64,000 bases of DNA from an uncultured Bacteroidales bacterium (GCA_900320545.1 ONSU01000005.1:1-64000), one strand, 5' to 3'; positions 1-9,274 are shown, counted from the stretch's first letter. Translations and numbers: made by a program. Notes: generated by a model from the sequence alone, not told the origin.

Positions 1-926
1 AGCTCCGGGTGGGCAAGATGGTACATCACTGCGTCTCTTAAGCCTCTTGCCGCCGTCGTCGTCGCGCAGAAGCCCGGGACAAGGCGCTTGATTTTGGTGT
101 TGTCGTAGATTCCGCAGTGCGAGATGTCGCCGAAGAGCTGCCCGTAGTTTCCAGGGAAGGCATGGCAGAGCATCTCCGTGGACACATGGACAAGACGCGG
201 CGGGGCGCCCAGAGGCCTTGCGATATCGCGGTAGATCTCATCCCAGGTAAGGAATTCGTCGGTGGTAATATGCACCGCCTCGCCAATGGCGCTCCCATTC
301 CCGAAAAGGCCGACCATGCCCTTTGCCACATCCCGACCGTGGGTGATGGTCCACACCGTCAGCCCGTCTCCCTGCACAAGGACAGGAAGGCCTCTTCTCA
401 TGCGGCTGATAATATTCCATCCGCCTCCCTTTCCGGTGAGGCTCACCGGGAGGGCCCAGTCGCAGTAGGTATGGGAAGGCCTGACCATGGTCACCGGGAA
501 TCCGAGTTCCTTGTACGCGGCACGGTAGACCTCCTCACAGGCCATCTTGTCCTTTGCATAATCCCAGGGGGAATTGCCGACCGTCGATCCCTCTGTCGCC
601 GGAAGCACCTTAATCGGCTTCTCGTAGATGCACGCGGAGGTCACCACGAGATAATGGCCGCAGCGGCCGTTAAAGAGCTCCACATCCCTTTTCGCCTGAT
701 CAGGAGTGAATACAATGAAGTCCATGACCACATCGTAGAACTCCCGCTTCAGCCTCTCCTGAACCGCGGGATCGTCTATGCTGCCCTCGATCACCTCCGC
801 ACCCTCCGGAATTCTCTCCGGATGGTTCCTGCGATTCAGCATTGTCAGTTCCATCCCCTCGGAAACGGCGAGTTTTGACACCTCCGTGCTCATCACGCCG
901 GTTCCTCCGATCAGCAATACCTTCAT
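1..926 (-). CDS. NAD-dependent epimerase/dehydratase (SDR family), partial at window edge
   Basis: The frame is open from an ATG at 926 to the window edge (about 308 residues seen), so the C-terminus is missing. The N-terminus begins MKVLLIGGTGVMS, a Rossmann nucleotide-binding loop. A Y-x-x-x-K catalytic pair occurs in WDYAKDK, and NAD-dependent sugar-nucleotide epimerases are the closest architecture. The substrate cannot be told from sequence. It lies 63 bp downstream of the GH43 fragment on the same strand, so the two probably formed a carbohydrate operon. An AGGAGG Shine-Dalgarno sits 6 bp before the ATG and arginine is often AGA/AGG. Both are unlike the genes after position 1700 and more like a Firmicute. 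Confidence 0.85.
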   Translation of the reverse strand, partial: MKVLLIGGTGVMSTEVSKLAVSEGMELTMLNRRNHPERIPEGAEVIEGSIDDPAVQERLKREFYDVVMDFIVFTPDQAKRDVELFNGRCGHYLVVTSACIYEKPIKVLPATEGSTVGNSPWDYAKDKMACEEVYRAAYKELGFPVTMVRPSHTYCDWALPVSLTGKGGGWNIISRMRRGLPVLVQGDGLTVWTITHGRDVAKGMVGLFGNGSAIGEAVHITTDEFLTWDEIYRDIARPLGAPPRLVHVSTEMLCHAFPGNYGQLFGDISHCGIYDNTKIKRLVPGFCATTTAARGLRDAVMYHLAHPE

Positions 927-989
927 ATTTCCTCCTTGCTTCCGGCTGTCCGCCGGGCAGCTGTTTTCACCTGTGTACTGCCGGCTGCC

Positions 990-1562
990 TTAAAGCCCGC
1001 GGTGATCCCTGTACTCATCCTTATATACATATTTCTTCGCCGGGCCGGAGATGTGAGTGTACCAGTTGCCCGTGATCTCGTTCACAATATTTAAGGAATC
1101 GCCCTTCTCCTCCATCGTGAAGAGAAGCATGCGCTTCTCCGTGTGTATATTCGGGCAGTGAAGGGACATCATAAGCTGACCCTCAAAGGTCCGGAACAGC
1201 ATGGAATGCGCGCCGTCGAAGAAATAGAGCGGGTTCTTGTCCTGCACCCAGGGGCCGTGCAGGGTTCCGGACACGCTTCTCGCGATGCCGGTGGCATAGC
1301 CCGCCGTGGTGTAATTGGACCAGAGCATGATGAGATGCCCGTTCTTCAGGCGGTACAGGAAGGGGCCGTCCGTGACGAATCCTCCCTCGCGGTTCTCCAG
1401 CGGCACATTGAAGAAGGGTGATGCCCACGGCGCCTCCGAAGCGCGGAACAGAATCTCCGGACTTCCGATACAGCTGCCAAGGTCATCGGAGAGCGGTATG
1501 GCCGCCATCTGTCCGTCCGCCACCTGCACCCACTCATGGCAGAAGACCATCCAGGGCCTGCC
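990..1562 (-). pseudogene. Glycoside hydrolase family 43-like, C-terminal fragment cut by the junction
   Basis: About 190 residues of a GH43-type five-bladed propeller remain. Recognisable pieces are RPWMVFCHEWVQ at the start, TDGPFLYR, LIMLWSNYT and a GAHSMLF segment, ending near RDHRGL. GH43 enzymes are usually 300 residues or more and cleave arabinan or xylan side chains. The N-terminal blades, including the usual first catalytic Asp, are missing. Going upstream, the match stops at about 1557-1562, where the DNA becomes the 3' end of an unrelated plus-strand gene, and this frame meets a stop near 1628. It is therefore a broken gene or half of an assembly join. The frame is otherwise intact. 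Confidence 0.75.
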
Positions 1563-1570
1563 CGAACTGC
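1545..1570. other. Junction between foreign-looking left end and Bacteroidales sequence
   Basis: Left of this point two minus-strand genes have a strong AGGAGG site and AGA/AGG-rich arginine usage. Right of it a plus-strand coding frame with Bacteroidales-style codons begins in mid-protein. Neither gene has its 5' end here: the GH43 frame loses its start and the plus-strand frame loses its N-terminus at the same place. No inverted repeat, target duplication or integrase is visible. A chimeric contig is the simplest reading; illegitimate insertion is the alternative. Confidence 0.65.
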
Positions 1571-1689
1571 AGACCGTCGGGGATGAACAGTACTGGAAAG
1601 TGACCCTCTCCGGCGGAGAGAAGTATTATCGCTTCGGCGGCGGCTCCCCGCTGTCGGACCGCAAAGTGCGCAAATTGCTGAAAAAGTAA
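1552..1689 (+). CDS. C-terminal tail of an unidentified protein, truncated by the junction
   Basis: Roughly 45 residues are left, running from GLPELQTVGDEQYWKV to a basic end (DRKVRKLLKK) and a TAA stop at 1687-1689, 12 bp before the acyl-CoA synthetase gene. The frame stays open further left, but there it reads antisense to the GH43 gene, so the true upstream part is not in the window. I do not recognise the family. Its codon use and close spacing to the next gene suggest it was the preceding gene of the same operon. Confidence 0.5.
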   Translation, partial: QGLPELQTVGDEQYWKVTLSGGEKYYRFGGGSPLSDRKVRKLLKK

Positions 1690-1701
1690 TAAAACCTAAA
1701 T

Positions 1702-3354
1702 ATGGAATTCAAGTCTATCAACAAAATCCTTCAGGAGAGCATCAAGACCAACTGGGACCGGCCGGCGCTCTCCAATTACCAGGGCGCGACGCTCTCTTAC
1801 AGAGACCTGGCCCGAAGGATGGCGAAACTGCACATCGCTTTCGAGCAGTGCGGGCTTGCCAAAGGGGACAAGGTGGCCATCTGCTCGCGCAACCAGGCCA
1901 ACTGGGTTGTCTGTTTCCTTGCGACGCTCACGTACGGCGCCGTCGCCGTGCCTATCCTGCACGAGTTCAAGTCGGACAGCATCCACTACCTCGTCAACCA
2001 TTCCGAGGCCAAGGTCCTCTTCGTCGACGAGGTGATCTGGGAGGGGCTTTCCCCCGACGAGATGCCTGGGCTGGCCGTCGTCGTGCAGATCAGCACCTTC
2101 AAGTTCCTGTATGTCCAGGAGAAGGGTTTCGGCCATATCCGGGAGCATCTGAACGAGTCCTTCGGCAAGAAGTATCCCGACAATTTCGGCCCCGATGACC
2201 TGGATTACTACGAGGATTCCGCGGAAGAACTGGCGCTCATCAACTATACCTCCGGCACCTCCGGCTTCTCGAAAGGCGTGATGCTGCCGTACCGGGCCCT
2301 CTATTCCAACATGGAATTCGCCCGGCTGGACGCCGAACCGCAGCTCAAGGCGGGGATGAACATCGTCGCGATGCTCCCTTCGGCCCATATGTACGGGATG
2401 ATGTTCGAGTTCATGTATCAGATGTCGATCGGTATGCACGTGCATTTCCTGTCGCGGATTCCCAGCCCGAAAATCATTATGCAGGCCTTCTCGGAGATCC
2501 ATCCCGACATCATCATCGCCGTTCCGCTCATCATCGAGAAAGTTTACCGCAACAAGGTCAAGCCCATCATCGACCGCAACAAACTCTGGATGCATCTCCC
2601 GGTCCTCGACCAGGTGATCGCCAAGCGTTTCAACAAAGAGCTGACGGCGGCCTTCGGCGGCAAGTTCGAGGAGATCATCCTCGGCGGCGCGGCTTTCAAT
2701 CCCGAAGTCGAGCGCTTCTTTCACAAGATCGGCTTCCACTACACGGTCGGCTACGGAATGACCGAGTGCGCCCCGATCATCTGCTACGCCCACTGGGACA
2801 AGGTAAAAGTCGGCTCCTGCGGCCGTCCCGCCTTGAATATGCAGATCAAGATCGACTCCCCGGATCCGCTCCGCATCCCCGGAGAGGTGCTTGTCAAAGG
2901 TCCCAATGTATTCCAGGGCTACTATAAGAATGAGCAGGCCACCAGGCAGAGTTTCACTGAGGACGGCTGGTTCAAGACGGGAGATATGGGTGTCGTCGAC
3001 GAGGACGGCTACCTGTTCCTCCGTGGCCGCTCGAAGTGTATGGTTCTCGGCCCTTCCGGGCAGAATATCTATCCGGAGGAGCTGGAGGCCGTAATCAACA
3101 ACTATGCGTATGTGATCGAGTCTCTGGTGGTCGAGGATAACGGCGGCCTTACGGCGCTGATCTATCCGGACTACCGCCAGGCGAGTCTGGACGGGAAACC
3201 GAGGGCCGAACTGGAGAAGTTTATGCTCGCCGCGCTCCCGGAGATCAACCGGCAGCTGCCCAACTACGCCCAGATCAAGAAAATCGAACTGATGCCCGAG
3301 GACTTCGAGCGTACGCCCAAGAAGAGCATCAAGCGCTATCTCTATCAAAGGTAA
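1702..3354 (+). CDS. AMP-dependent long-chain fatty acid-CoA ligase
   Basis: A 550-residue adenylate-forming enzyme, typical length for FadD-like ligases, which activate a fatty acid with ATP and couple it to CoA. The P-loop-like motif YTSGTSGFSKGV lies near residue 185, YGMTECAP (adenine binding) near 353, and the GWFKTGDMG and GRSKCMV hinge motifs follow. The C-terminal catalytic Lys is probably in PKKSIKRYL. No signal peptide or membrane segment is seen. Its stop is followed with no gap by the dCMP deaminase ATG, so the three genes 1702-5361 look like one transcript. Substrate chain length cannot be told. Confidence 0.9.
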   Translation: MEFKSINKILQESIKTNWDRPALSNYQGATLSYRDLARRMAKLHIAFEQCGLAKGDKVAICSRNQANWVVCFLATLTYGAVAVPILHEFKSDSIHYLVNHSEAKVLFVDEVIWEGLSPDEMPGLAVVVQISTFKFLYVQEKGFGHIREHLNESFGKKYPDNFGPDDLDYYEDSAEELALINYTSGTSGFSKGVMLPYRALYSNMEFARLDAEPQLKAGMNIVAMLPSAHMYGMMFEFMYQMSIGMHVHFLSRIPSPKIIMQAFSEIHPDIIIAVPLIIEKVYRNKVKPIIDRNKLWMHLPVLDQVIAKRFNKELTAAFGGKFEEIILGGAAFNPEVERFFHKIGFHYTVGYGMTECAPIICYAHWDKVKVGSCGRPALNMQIKIDSPDPLRIPGEVLVKGPNVFQGYYKNEQATRQSFTEDGWFKTGDMGVVDEDGYLFLRGRSKCMVLGPSGQNIYPEELEAVINNYAYVIESLVVEDNGGLTALIYPDYRQASLDGKPRAELEKFMLAALPEINRQLPNYAQIKKIELMPEDFERTPKKSIKRYLYQR

Positions 3355-3759
3355 ATGGAAAAATTCGACAGGAGTTATATGGAAATGGCCTCGGTGTGGT
3401 CGCGCAATTCCTATTGCAAGCGCCGCCAGGTCGGAGCCCTGATCGTCAAGGACCGGATGATCATTTCGGACGGGTTCAACGGGACCCCTTCCGGATTCGA
3501 GAACATCTGCGAGGATGAGAACGGCGTGACCAAGCCCTACGTCCTGCACGCGGAGGCCAACGCCATCACCAAGGTGGCCAAGTCCGGCAACAACAGTGAC
3601 GGCTCCACGCTGTATGTCACGTCATCCCCTTGCCTGGAGTGCTCCAAGCTGATCATCCAGTCCGGCATCAAGCGGGTGGTGTATCAGGAAGAATATCGTC
3701 TGACGGACGGCATCGACCTCCTCCGTCGGGCCGGTATCGAGGTGATTAAACTGGACTAG
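3355..3759 (+). CDS. dCMP deaminase family protein
   Basis: A 134-residue zinc-dependent deaminase of the ComEB/dCMP deaminase family, which makes dUMP for thymidylate synthesis. The zinc site is clear: HAEAN carries the His ligand and the proton-shuttling Glu, and SPCLEC gives the two Cys ligands. The start is the ATG directly after the stop of the ligase gene, and the protease gene begins directly after its own stop, so translation is probably coupled. Length and motif spacing are normal for the family. Confidence 0.92.
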   Translation: MEKFDRSYMEMASVWSRNSYCKRRQVGALIVKDRMIISDGFNGTPSGFENICEDENGVTKPYVLHAEANAITKVAKSGNNSDGSTLYVTSSPCLECSKLIIQSGIKRVVYQEEYRLTDGIDLLRRAGIEVIKLD

Positions 3760-5361
3760 ATGAATCCGAAAAAGAACGGTTTTCTGCTGCAGCTCCTGCA
3801 GGTGATACTGGCGCTTCTGCTCGGTGTCCTGCTTACGCTGACCTGGATAAAGGCCGGAGAGAACAAGCGGCTTCGCAATGTCCGCTATCACGACTGGCAG
3901 AAACTCAACGTGATCCTGGGCGAGATCGAGCGCAACTACGTGGATACCATCAAGATGGAGGAAATGACCGATGCGGCCGTCGCCGCGGCGCTCGAGGTGC
4001 TTGATCCGCATTCGGTGTACCTGCCTCCGGTCGAGCTGGAGAGTTCCGAGGCCGATCTCGCCGGTGACTTCCAGGGCATCGGCATCCAGTTCAACGTGCC
4101 CAACGACACGGCGGTCGTGCTGGAGGTGATTGCGGGCGGACCCTCCGAGAAGGTCGGCCTGCTGCCGGGCGACCGGATTCTTAAGGTCGACACCACGGTG
4201 ATTGCCGGTGTCAAATTCCCGCAGGACAGTATGGTCCGGCGGATGAAGGGCCCGGCGGGGACCAAGGTGAAAATTACGGTCAAGCGCGAGCGGGAGACCA
4301 TTCCCTTCGACATCATCCGCGGCAAGATTCCCCTGCACAGCATCGACGCCTGGTTTATGGTGGATGACACGACGGGTTATATCCGCCTGTCCAAGTTCTC
4401 CGCCTCCACTTTCAAAGAGTTCATCAGCGCCTCCTCGGACTTGCTTTCCTGGGGGATGAAGCGGCTCATCTTCGACCTCCGGGACAATTCCGGCGGCTAT
4501 TTCGAACAGGCGTGCCTGCTCTCCAACGAATTCCTCTCCCGGGGCGATACCATCGTCTATCTCGAAGGACGCTACCGGGTGCGGGAAACCACACGGGCCG
4601 ACGGCCGGGGCGGGCTGCAGGATATTCCGCTGACGGTCCTCATCAACGAGAATTCGGCTTCGTCCAGCGAGATATTCGCGGGCGCGATCCAGGACAATGA
4701 CAGGGGCGTGCTGGTCGGGCGCCGCTCCTTCGGGAAAGGCCTTGTGCAGGAGCCCATCTACTTTACGGACGGATCGGGCCTGCGCCTGACGGTGGCCCGC
4801 TTCTATACGCCTTCGGGCCGGTGCATCCAGAAGCCGTATTCCTCCGACTACAGTTATGACATCTATAACCGCTACGCCCGCGGAGAGGTATTCTATGCCG
4901 ACAGCGTCAAGATCGACACGACGGATATCCACTATACGAAACTGGGCCGCAAGGTCTATGGCGGCGGCGGTGTGATGCCGGATATCTTCGTGCCCGTCGA
5001 CACGACGAAGGCGACCTCCTTCTATCTCAAGTGCAACAAGAAGGCGACCCAGATGCGTTTCGCCACGGCGATGTTCGACAAATATCGCAAGCAGCTGCTG
5101 TCCATCGGTAGCGAGCCGGCGCTGACTTCATTCCTGGCGTCCGCATCCCTTCCGGCGCAGTTCCGCGCCTTCGCGGCCTCGAAGGACGGCATCACGGCCG
5201 ACGACAAAGAGTGGAATGAAACGCTCCCGTACCTGGAGCCGCAGCTCAACGCCCTTGTCGCCCGCTACTCCCGCCTCGGCGAGAATGCGTTCTACAAGTA
5301 TTATCTTCCGATTGACGATGCGGTAAAGGTCGCGCTGGAGAATCCCTCTACTGTGCGATAA
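3760..5361 (+). CDS. S41 family C-terminal processing peptidase (CtpA-like)
   Basis: A 533-residue periplasmic serine protease. An N-terminal hydrophobic segment (about residues 6-27) is a signal anchor. A PDZ domain follows (about 90-175, with GIGIQF and GLLPGDRI), then the S41 catalytic domain. The nucleophile should be Ser301 in NSASSSE and the general base Lys326 in SFGKGLVQ; the 25-residue spacing equals that of the plant D1 protease pair. Such enzymes trim exported proteins at the C-terminus. About 150 residues follow the catalytic core. The gene starts directly at the stop of the deaminase and its 3' end overlaps the convergent TonB-like gene by 14 bp. Confidence 0.93.
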   Translation: MNPKKNGFLLQLLQVILALLLGVLLTLTWIKAGENKRLRNVRYHDWQKLNVILGEIERNYVDTIKMEEMTDAAVAAALEVLDPHSVYLPPVELESSEADLAGDFQGIGIQFNVPNDTAVVLEVIAGGPSEKVGLLPGDRILKVDTTVIAGVKFPQDSMVRRMKGPAGTKVKITVKRERETIPFDIIRGKIPLHSIDAWFMVDDTTGYIRLSKFSASTFKEFISASSDLLSWGMKRLIFDLRDNSGGYFEQACLLSNEFLSRGDTIVYLEGRYRVRETTRADGRGGLQDIPLTVLINENSASSSEIFAGAIQDNDRGVLVGRRSFGKGLVQEPIYFTDGSGLRLTVARFYTPSGRCIQKPYSSDYSYDIYNRYARGEVFYADSVKIDTTDIHYTKLGRKVYGGGGVMPDIFVPVDTTKATSFYLKCNKKATQMRFATAMFDKYRKQLLSIGSEPALTSFLASASLPAQFRAFAASKDGITADDKEWNETLPYLEPQLNALVARYSRLGENAFYKYYLPIDDAVKVALENPSTVR

Positions 5362-6064
5362 AGCGGTAAACGATCGTTCCCATCTGTGTCTCCCGGGCAT
5401 CGTCCCGGGAGAATTTGGATTGGCGCGCCGCCTCCAGCGAGCGCTGGCGCAGGCATCCGTCGGAGGAGGAACTGAGGTCATCCACCTTGGCGGCCGTGAC
5501 CTGCCCGATCTTGTTGACTGTAATGATGACGGTCACATCTCCTGCGCCGTAGCATCTGTAAGCGGGGATCGGAAGCCGGACGGCCTGGCGACCTTCCAAC
5601 TCCCACGAGAGGACGGACGGGCCGGAGTAGGGGCGCGTCTGCCCGCTGTCGCCCTTGTCTTCCTCCGGGCCGCCGGTCTCCACGCGGTCGTCCTCCTTGG
5701 GCTCATTCTTCTGCCCTTCCCGGATTTCGCGCAGGATCCGTTCGTGCTCCTTGTAGAGTTCCTCGGCGTTGGTGCCGCGGTCGTCCTTCAGTCCGGCGTT
5801 GACGGCGATGCTCTTCAGCGCTTCGGGATCTCCGTTGGACGCGGCCGCGATGATGCGTTCGAGTTCTTCGCGGGAGAGTTCGACCTGCCTGGGCTGTTCG
5901 GGCTTTTTCTTGATTTCGGGAGCCTTGACATCCGTATAATCAAGCACATAGAATTCGGTGCTCCCGACGGCGTCGATCTTCAGCAGGAGTAAAATGATAA
6001 TCACCGCGAGATGGATGATCGCGGTGATATACAGTCCTGCTTTGTCTCCGCCGGAGAGTCTCAT
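5348..6064 (-). CDS. TonB-like energy transducer protein
   Basis: 238 residues with one N-terminal membrane helix (about 9-28), a charged Lys/Glu/Pro linker containing EIKKKPEQPRQVE, and a C-terminal domain (about 150-238) with an AGDVTVIITVNKIGQV strand pattern as in TonB C-terminal domains. TonB couples the inner-membrane proton gradient, through ExbB/ExbD, to outer-membrane receptors. Its ATG overlaps the stop of the uridine kinase gene by 4 bp (ATGA), so it is translationally coupled to a gene of unrelated function. ExbB/ExbD genes lie about 2 kb upstream on the same strand. Assignment rests on architecture rather than a single motif. Confidence 0.8.
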   Translation of the reverse strand: MRLSGGDKAGLYITAIIHLAVIIILLLLKIDAVGSTEFYVLDYTDVKAPEIKKKPEQPRQVELSREELERIIAAASNGDPEALKSIAVNAGLKDDRGTNAEELYKEHERILREIREGQKNEPKEDDRVETGGPEEDKGDSGQTRPYSGPSVLSWELEGRQAVRLPIPAYRCYGAGDVTVIITVNKIGQVTAAKVDDLSSSSDGCLRQRSLEAARQSKFSRDDARETQMGTIVYRFIAQ

Positions 6065-6681
6065 TTGCAGATATGGCTCATCGCCTTTTCGATGGTCGCG
6101 GAAATGACGTCGATGGCGACTTTGTTGTGGCCGCCCTGCGGGATGACGATGTCGGCGTATCGCTTGGACGGCTCGATAAACTGCAGATGCATCGGTTTGA
6201 CGGTGGCTACGTAGTGTTCGATGGCGGTCTCGATGGTGCGGCCGCGTTCGGCGATGTCGCGGACGATGATGCGCATCAGGCGGTCGTCGTCATCGGCGTC
6301 CACGAAGATCTTGATGTTCATCTGGTCACGGAGCTCCTTGCAGTTGAAGATGAGGATGCCTTCGATGATGATCACGTCGGCGGGCTCGACCGTGACGGTC
6401 TCTGTCTTGGAGCGAGAGCAGGTGATGTAGGAATACACCGGTTGCTCGATGGTCTTGCCCTGCTTGAGTTCGCGGATCTGCTGGCAGAGGAGTTTCCAGT
6501 CGATGGCGTCGGGATGGTCGAAGTTGATCTTGCGCCGCTCCTCCATCGTGAGATGGCTGGAATCCTTGTAGTAGGAATCCTGGGGAATGACGACGACTTT
6601 GCCCTGCAGCTGCCGGGTGATGGCCTTGACGACTGTGGTTTTGCCGGATCCGGATCCGCCGGCGATACCGATTACTAACAT
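6061..6681 (-). CDS. udk: Uridine kinase
   Basis: 206 residues. The Walker A loop GIAGGSGSGKTT is at residues 5-16, followed by QDSYYKD (uridine-binding region), NFDHPDAID and IIEGILIF. Uridine kinase phosphorylates uridine and cytidine to their monophosphates in pyrimidine salvage. I chose the ATG at 6681 because it places the P-loop at the usual distance; the same frame is open further upstream, but that stretch reads through asnS. It lies 29 bp after asnS, with a T/A-rich spacer, and overlaps the TonB-like gene by ATGA. Confidence 0.95.
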   Translation of the reverse strand: MLVIGIAGGSGSGKTTVVKAITRQLQGKVVVIPQDSYYKDSSHLTMEERRKINFDHPDAIDWKLLCQQIRELKQGKTIEQPVYSYITCSRSKTETVTVEPADVIIIEGILIFNCKELRDQMNIKIFVDADDDDRLMRIIVRDIAERGRTIETAIEHYVATVKPMHLQFIEPSKRYADIVIPQGGHNKVAIDVISATIEKAMSHICK

Positions 6682-6710
6682 ATCTTTTTTCTTTTTTTTT
6701 CTTCCAGAAT

Positions 6711-8114
6711 TCAAAATTCTGCATTCTTGGGAGTGCGGGGGAAGGGGATGACGTCGCGGATGTTGGCCATTCCGGTGACGAAGAGGAGCAGGCGCTCGAA
6801 ACCGAGGCCGAACCCGCTGTGGGGAACGGTGCCGTAGCGGCGGGTGTCGATGTACCACTCGAGGTTCTTGCGGGACATTCCCAGTTCGTCGATGCGCTGC
6901 TCGAGTTTCTCCAGGGAGGCCTCACGCTCGGAGCCGCCGATGATCTCGCCGATCTTCGGGAAGAGGACGTCCATTCCGCGGACGGTCCGGCCATCTTCGT
7001 TCTGCTTCATGTAGAAGGCCTTGATGTCCTTCGGGAAATCCGTGAGGATGACGGGCTTTCCGAAATACTTCTCCACAAGGTAGCGCTCGTGCTCGCTCTG
7101 GAAATCGGTGCCCCAGTGGACCGGGTACTCGAACTGCACCTTCCCTTCGGCGACGGCCGCCTCGAGAATCTCGACGGCGCGCGTATAGGTAACGCGCTCG
7201 AAGGCGATGCCAAGGACGCTCTGCAGGCGCTCCAGAAGGCCATCGTCATACTTGTCGTTGAGGAACTTGAGGTCGTCGGCGCAGTGGTCCAGCGCATATT
7301 GTACGAGGTATTTGACGAATTCCTCGGCAAGTTCCATATTGTCCTCGATGTCGTAGAAGGCCATTTCCGGCTCGATCATCCAGAACTCCGCGAGGTGGCG
7401 CGGGGTGTTGGAGTTTTCGGCTCGGAAGGTGGGACCGAAGGTGTAGATCTCTCCGACGGCCGTGGCGCCGAGTTCGCCTTCGAGCTGGCCGCTGACGGTG
7501 AGGGAAGTCTTCTTGCCGAAGAAATCCTTGCTGAAGTCGACCTTCCCGTTATGGACGGGAACCTTGGTGAGGTCCAGCGTGGTCACCTGGAACATGTCTC
7601 CTGCGCCTTCCGCGTCGGACTCGGTGATGAGCGGGGTGTGCAGATAGACGAAGCCCTTGTCGTTGAAGAACTTATGGATGGCGAACGCCATCGCGTGACG
7701 GATGCGGAGGACGGCGCCGAAGGTGTTGGTCCTGAGACGCATGTGCGCGACGCTGCGCAGATATTCGAGGGACGTGTCTTTCTTCTGGAGCGGGAAACGC
7801 ATCGGATCGCAGGTGCCGAGGACCTTGATTTCCTCCGCCTGGATCTCGACGGCCTGTCCGCTGCCGAGCGACTCCACGAGTTTGCCCCTTACCTCGAGAC
7901 TGGCTCCGGTGGTGATGTCCTTGATCAGATCTTCGCTGAAGATGTCCGTCGAAGCGACGATCTGGATATTGTTGATGGTCGACCCGTCATTGAGGGCGAT
8001 GAATTTGACTTGTTTGTTGCCTCTCTTGGTCCTGACCCAGCCCTTGGCGAGGACTTCGGTTCCGGGCTCGGAGGCGAGCAGTTCCTTTACCTTTTTCCTA
8101 CGGATTGCTTCCAT
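6711..8114 (-). CDS. asnS: Asparaginyl-tRNA synthetase
   Basis: 467 residues, usual length for class IIb AsnRS, which charges tRNA-Asn. An N-terminal OB-fold anticodon-binding domain covers about residues 15-110 ([14 protein letters not shown]). The catalytic core has motif 2 around [20 protein letters not shown] and motif 3 near the end ([15 protein letters not shown]). I start at the ATG at 8114, where [13 protein letters not shown] begins, rather than an upstream in-frame Met at 8171 whose extra residues look non-coding and overlap the terminator and promoter. Presence of AsnRS means Asn-tRNA need not be made by transamidation here. Confidence 0.95.
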   Translation of the reverse strand: MEAIRRKKVKELLASEPGTEVLAKGWVRTKRGNKQVKFIALNDGSTINNIQIVASTDIFSEDLIKDITTGASLEVRGKLVESLGSGQAVEIQAEEIKVLGTCDPMRFPLQKKDTSLEYLRSVAHMRLRTNTFGAVLRIRHAMAFAIHKFFNDKGFVYLHTPLITESDAEGAGDMFQVTTLDLTKVPVHNGKVDFSKDFFGKKTSLTVSGQLEGELGATAVGEIYTFGPTFRAENSNTPRHLAEFWMIEPEMAFYDIEDNMELAEEFVKYLVQYALDHCADDLKFLNDKYDDGLLERLQSVLGIAFERVTYTRAVEILEAAVAEGKVQFEYPVHWGTDFQSEHERYLVEKYFGKPVILTDFPKDIKAFYMKQNEDGRTVRGMDVLFPKIGEIIGGSEREASLEKLEQRIDELGMSRKNLEWYIDTRRYGTVPHSGFGLGFERLLLFVTGMANIRDVIPFPRTPKNAEF

Positions 8115-8140
8115 TGTACATTCGGTTATTCTAAATCGTA

Positions 8141-8148
8141 CAAATATA
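8141..8148 (-). promoter_or_regulatory. -7 box of asnS promoter
   Basis: Read on the minus strand this is TATATTTG, a perfect Bacteroidetes TAnnTTTG box, 26 bp before the asnS ATG and directly after the terminator of the Exb operon. The -33 element is weak. Confidence 0.65.
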
Positions 8149-8150
8149 GC

Positions 8151-8183
8151 GAAAAAAAAGGATGCCTCCAAGAGACATCCTTT
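8151..8183 (-). terminator. Rho-independent terminator of the ExbB-ExbD operon
   Basis: The arms AAAGGATG (8157-8164) and CATCCTTT (8176-8183) form a perfect 8-bp stem with an 11-nt loop. On the minus strand the stem is followed by a run of eight T including the stem end. It lies about 20 bp past the stop of the last Exb gene. Confidence 0.8.
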
Positions 8184-8203
8184 AATTCAGCATAGAGACG
8201 ATG

Positions 8204-8674
8204 CTATTCCGCGGGCTTGCGGGCGGAATACATAATCTTGAGCGCGGAGCACCGGCGGAGCTCCTGCTTCACATCCGAAACGATACCCATTCTCACGTCC
8301 TGATCGGCGCGGATGGCGACCGTCATATAGGAACGGTCGACCTCGGACATGGCGTCACGCTCTGCGGCGATGAAGTCGCGGATATCGTCCACTGTCTTGA
8401 AAGAATCGTTGAGCTGGATACGGGCGTCCGTACCGTACATCCCCTGGAGACTCCGGATCGGAGTTCCGATGTTGATGTAGGACGAGAGGTCCTTGCGCTC
8501 CAGTTTGGCAACCTCGGTAGCCTGCGGCAACTTTACGATGACTTTGTTCTCCGTCTCGCGGAGCTGGGTCGTCACCATAAAGAAGAACAGGAGCATGAAG
8601 ACGATATCGGAAAGGGAACCGGAAGAAATGCCCGGAACGTCCTTCTTGTCGTTTGATCCACCAAATTTAGACAT
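8204..8674 (-). CDS. ExbD/TolR-type biopolymer transport protein (second copy)
   Basis: 156 residues: a short cytoplasmic start, one membrane helix (about 22-40) and a periplasmic domain. The Asp at the helix entry, in SGSLSDIVFMLLFF, matches the protonatable Asp of ExbD that carries the proton path with ExbB. It is the last gene of the Exb operon, 15 bp after the first ExbD-like gene and followed by a terminator. Two different ExbD proteins in one operon suggest a heteromeric stator or two alternative complexes. It could also be called TolR-like. Confidence 0.88.
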   Translation of the reverse strand: MSKFGGSNDKKDVPGISSGSLSDIVFMLLFFFMVTTQLRETENKVIVKLPQATEVAKLERKDLSSYINIGTPIRSLQGMYGTDARIQLNDSFKTVDDIRDFIAAERDAMSEVDRSYMTVAIRADQDVRMGIVSDVKQELRRCSALKIMYSARKPAE

Positions 8675-8689
8675 AATCTGATCCTCCTG

Positions 8690-9274
8690 TTACTTTTTCT
8701 TGCCTCCGACATCCTTGGGCTCCGCCTCAGAAATGTTCTGGGGAATCGCCTTCTTGACGATATCCTGCTTCGCTTCGTCCAGGCGGTCGAACTTCATTCC
8801 GTAGCGCTGCATCGAGAACTCGTTACGGAGTTCGTTGACGGCTTTGACGAGTTCGTTCTGAACGGAGATATAGGCCTGGTAACTGGTACCGCGGTCGTTC
8901 TGCAGGGAAATAACGCCTTTGGAGACGGGATACATACCGAGTCCCTCAATCTCCTTCATTTCCTTTTCGGGAAGATTGGGATCGTCGGCGGGGTTGGCAA
9001 TGAATTCTTTGATCTTATCTTTGAGCAGTGAGACGTCGAGGGCTTCGTTACCGGCAAACAGTCTGTCCGCCGAGTTGATTCGGACAATGATGATGTTGCG
9101 ACGGTTGACCTTCTGGTCCTCGGCCTTCTGTTCCTTGTCAGGAATAGGGGGCAGACGACGCTGCAGACCCGCCTGATCGCCCATGGTGGTGGTCATCAGG
9201 AAGTAGCAGAGCAGGAGGAACGCGATGTCCGCCGTCGAACTTGAGTTGATTCCCGGTGTTTTTTTCTTGCCCAT
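8690..9274 (-). CDS. ExbD-type biopolymer transport protein (first copy)
   Basis: 194 residues, longer than the neighbouring ExbD. The single helix (about 13-31) contains the conserved Asp in SSTADIAFLLLCYF. The periplasmic part has a long Lys/Glu/Pro-containing insertion and a lysine-rich end (GGKKK). It works with ExbB in coupling the proton gradient to TonB. It starts 3 bp after the stop of the small membrane protein gene, so the operon is tightly packed. Confidence 0.88.
   Translation of the reverse strand: MGKKKTPGINSSSTADIAFLLLCYFLMTTTMGDQAGLQRRLPPIPDKEQKAEDQKVNRRNIIIVRINSADRLFAGNEALDVSLLKDKIKEFIANPADDPNLPEKEMKEIEGLGMYPVSKGVISLQNDRGTSYQAYISVQNELVKAVNELRNEFSMQRYGMKFDRLDEAKQDIVKKAIPQNISEAEPKDVGGKKK

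Noticed and set aside
990..1562. GH43 and SDR genes as part of the right-end glycan locus
   Set aside because: They are 54 kb away and have different codon use and ribosome-binding sites.
1545..1570. Mobile element insertion at the left junction
   Set aside because: No terminal inverted repeats, target duplication, transposase or integrase is visible; assembly join is more likely.
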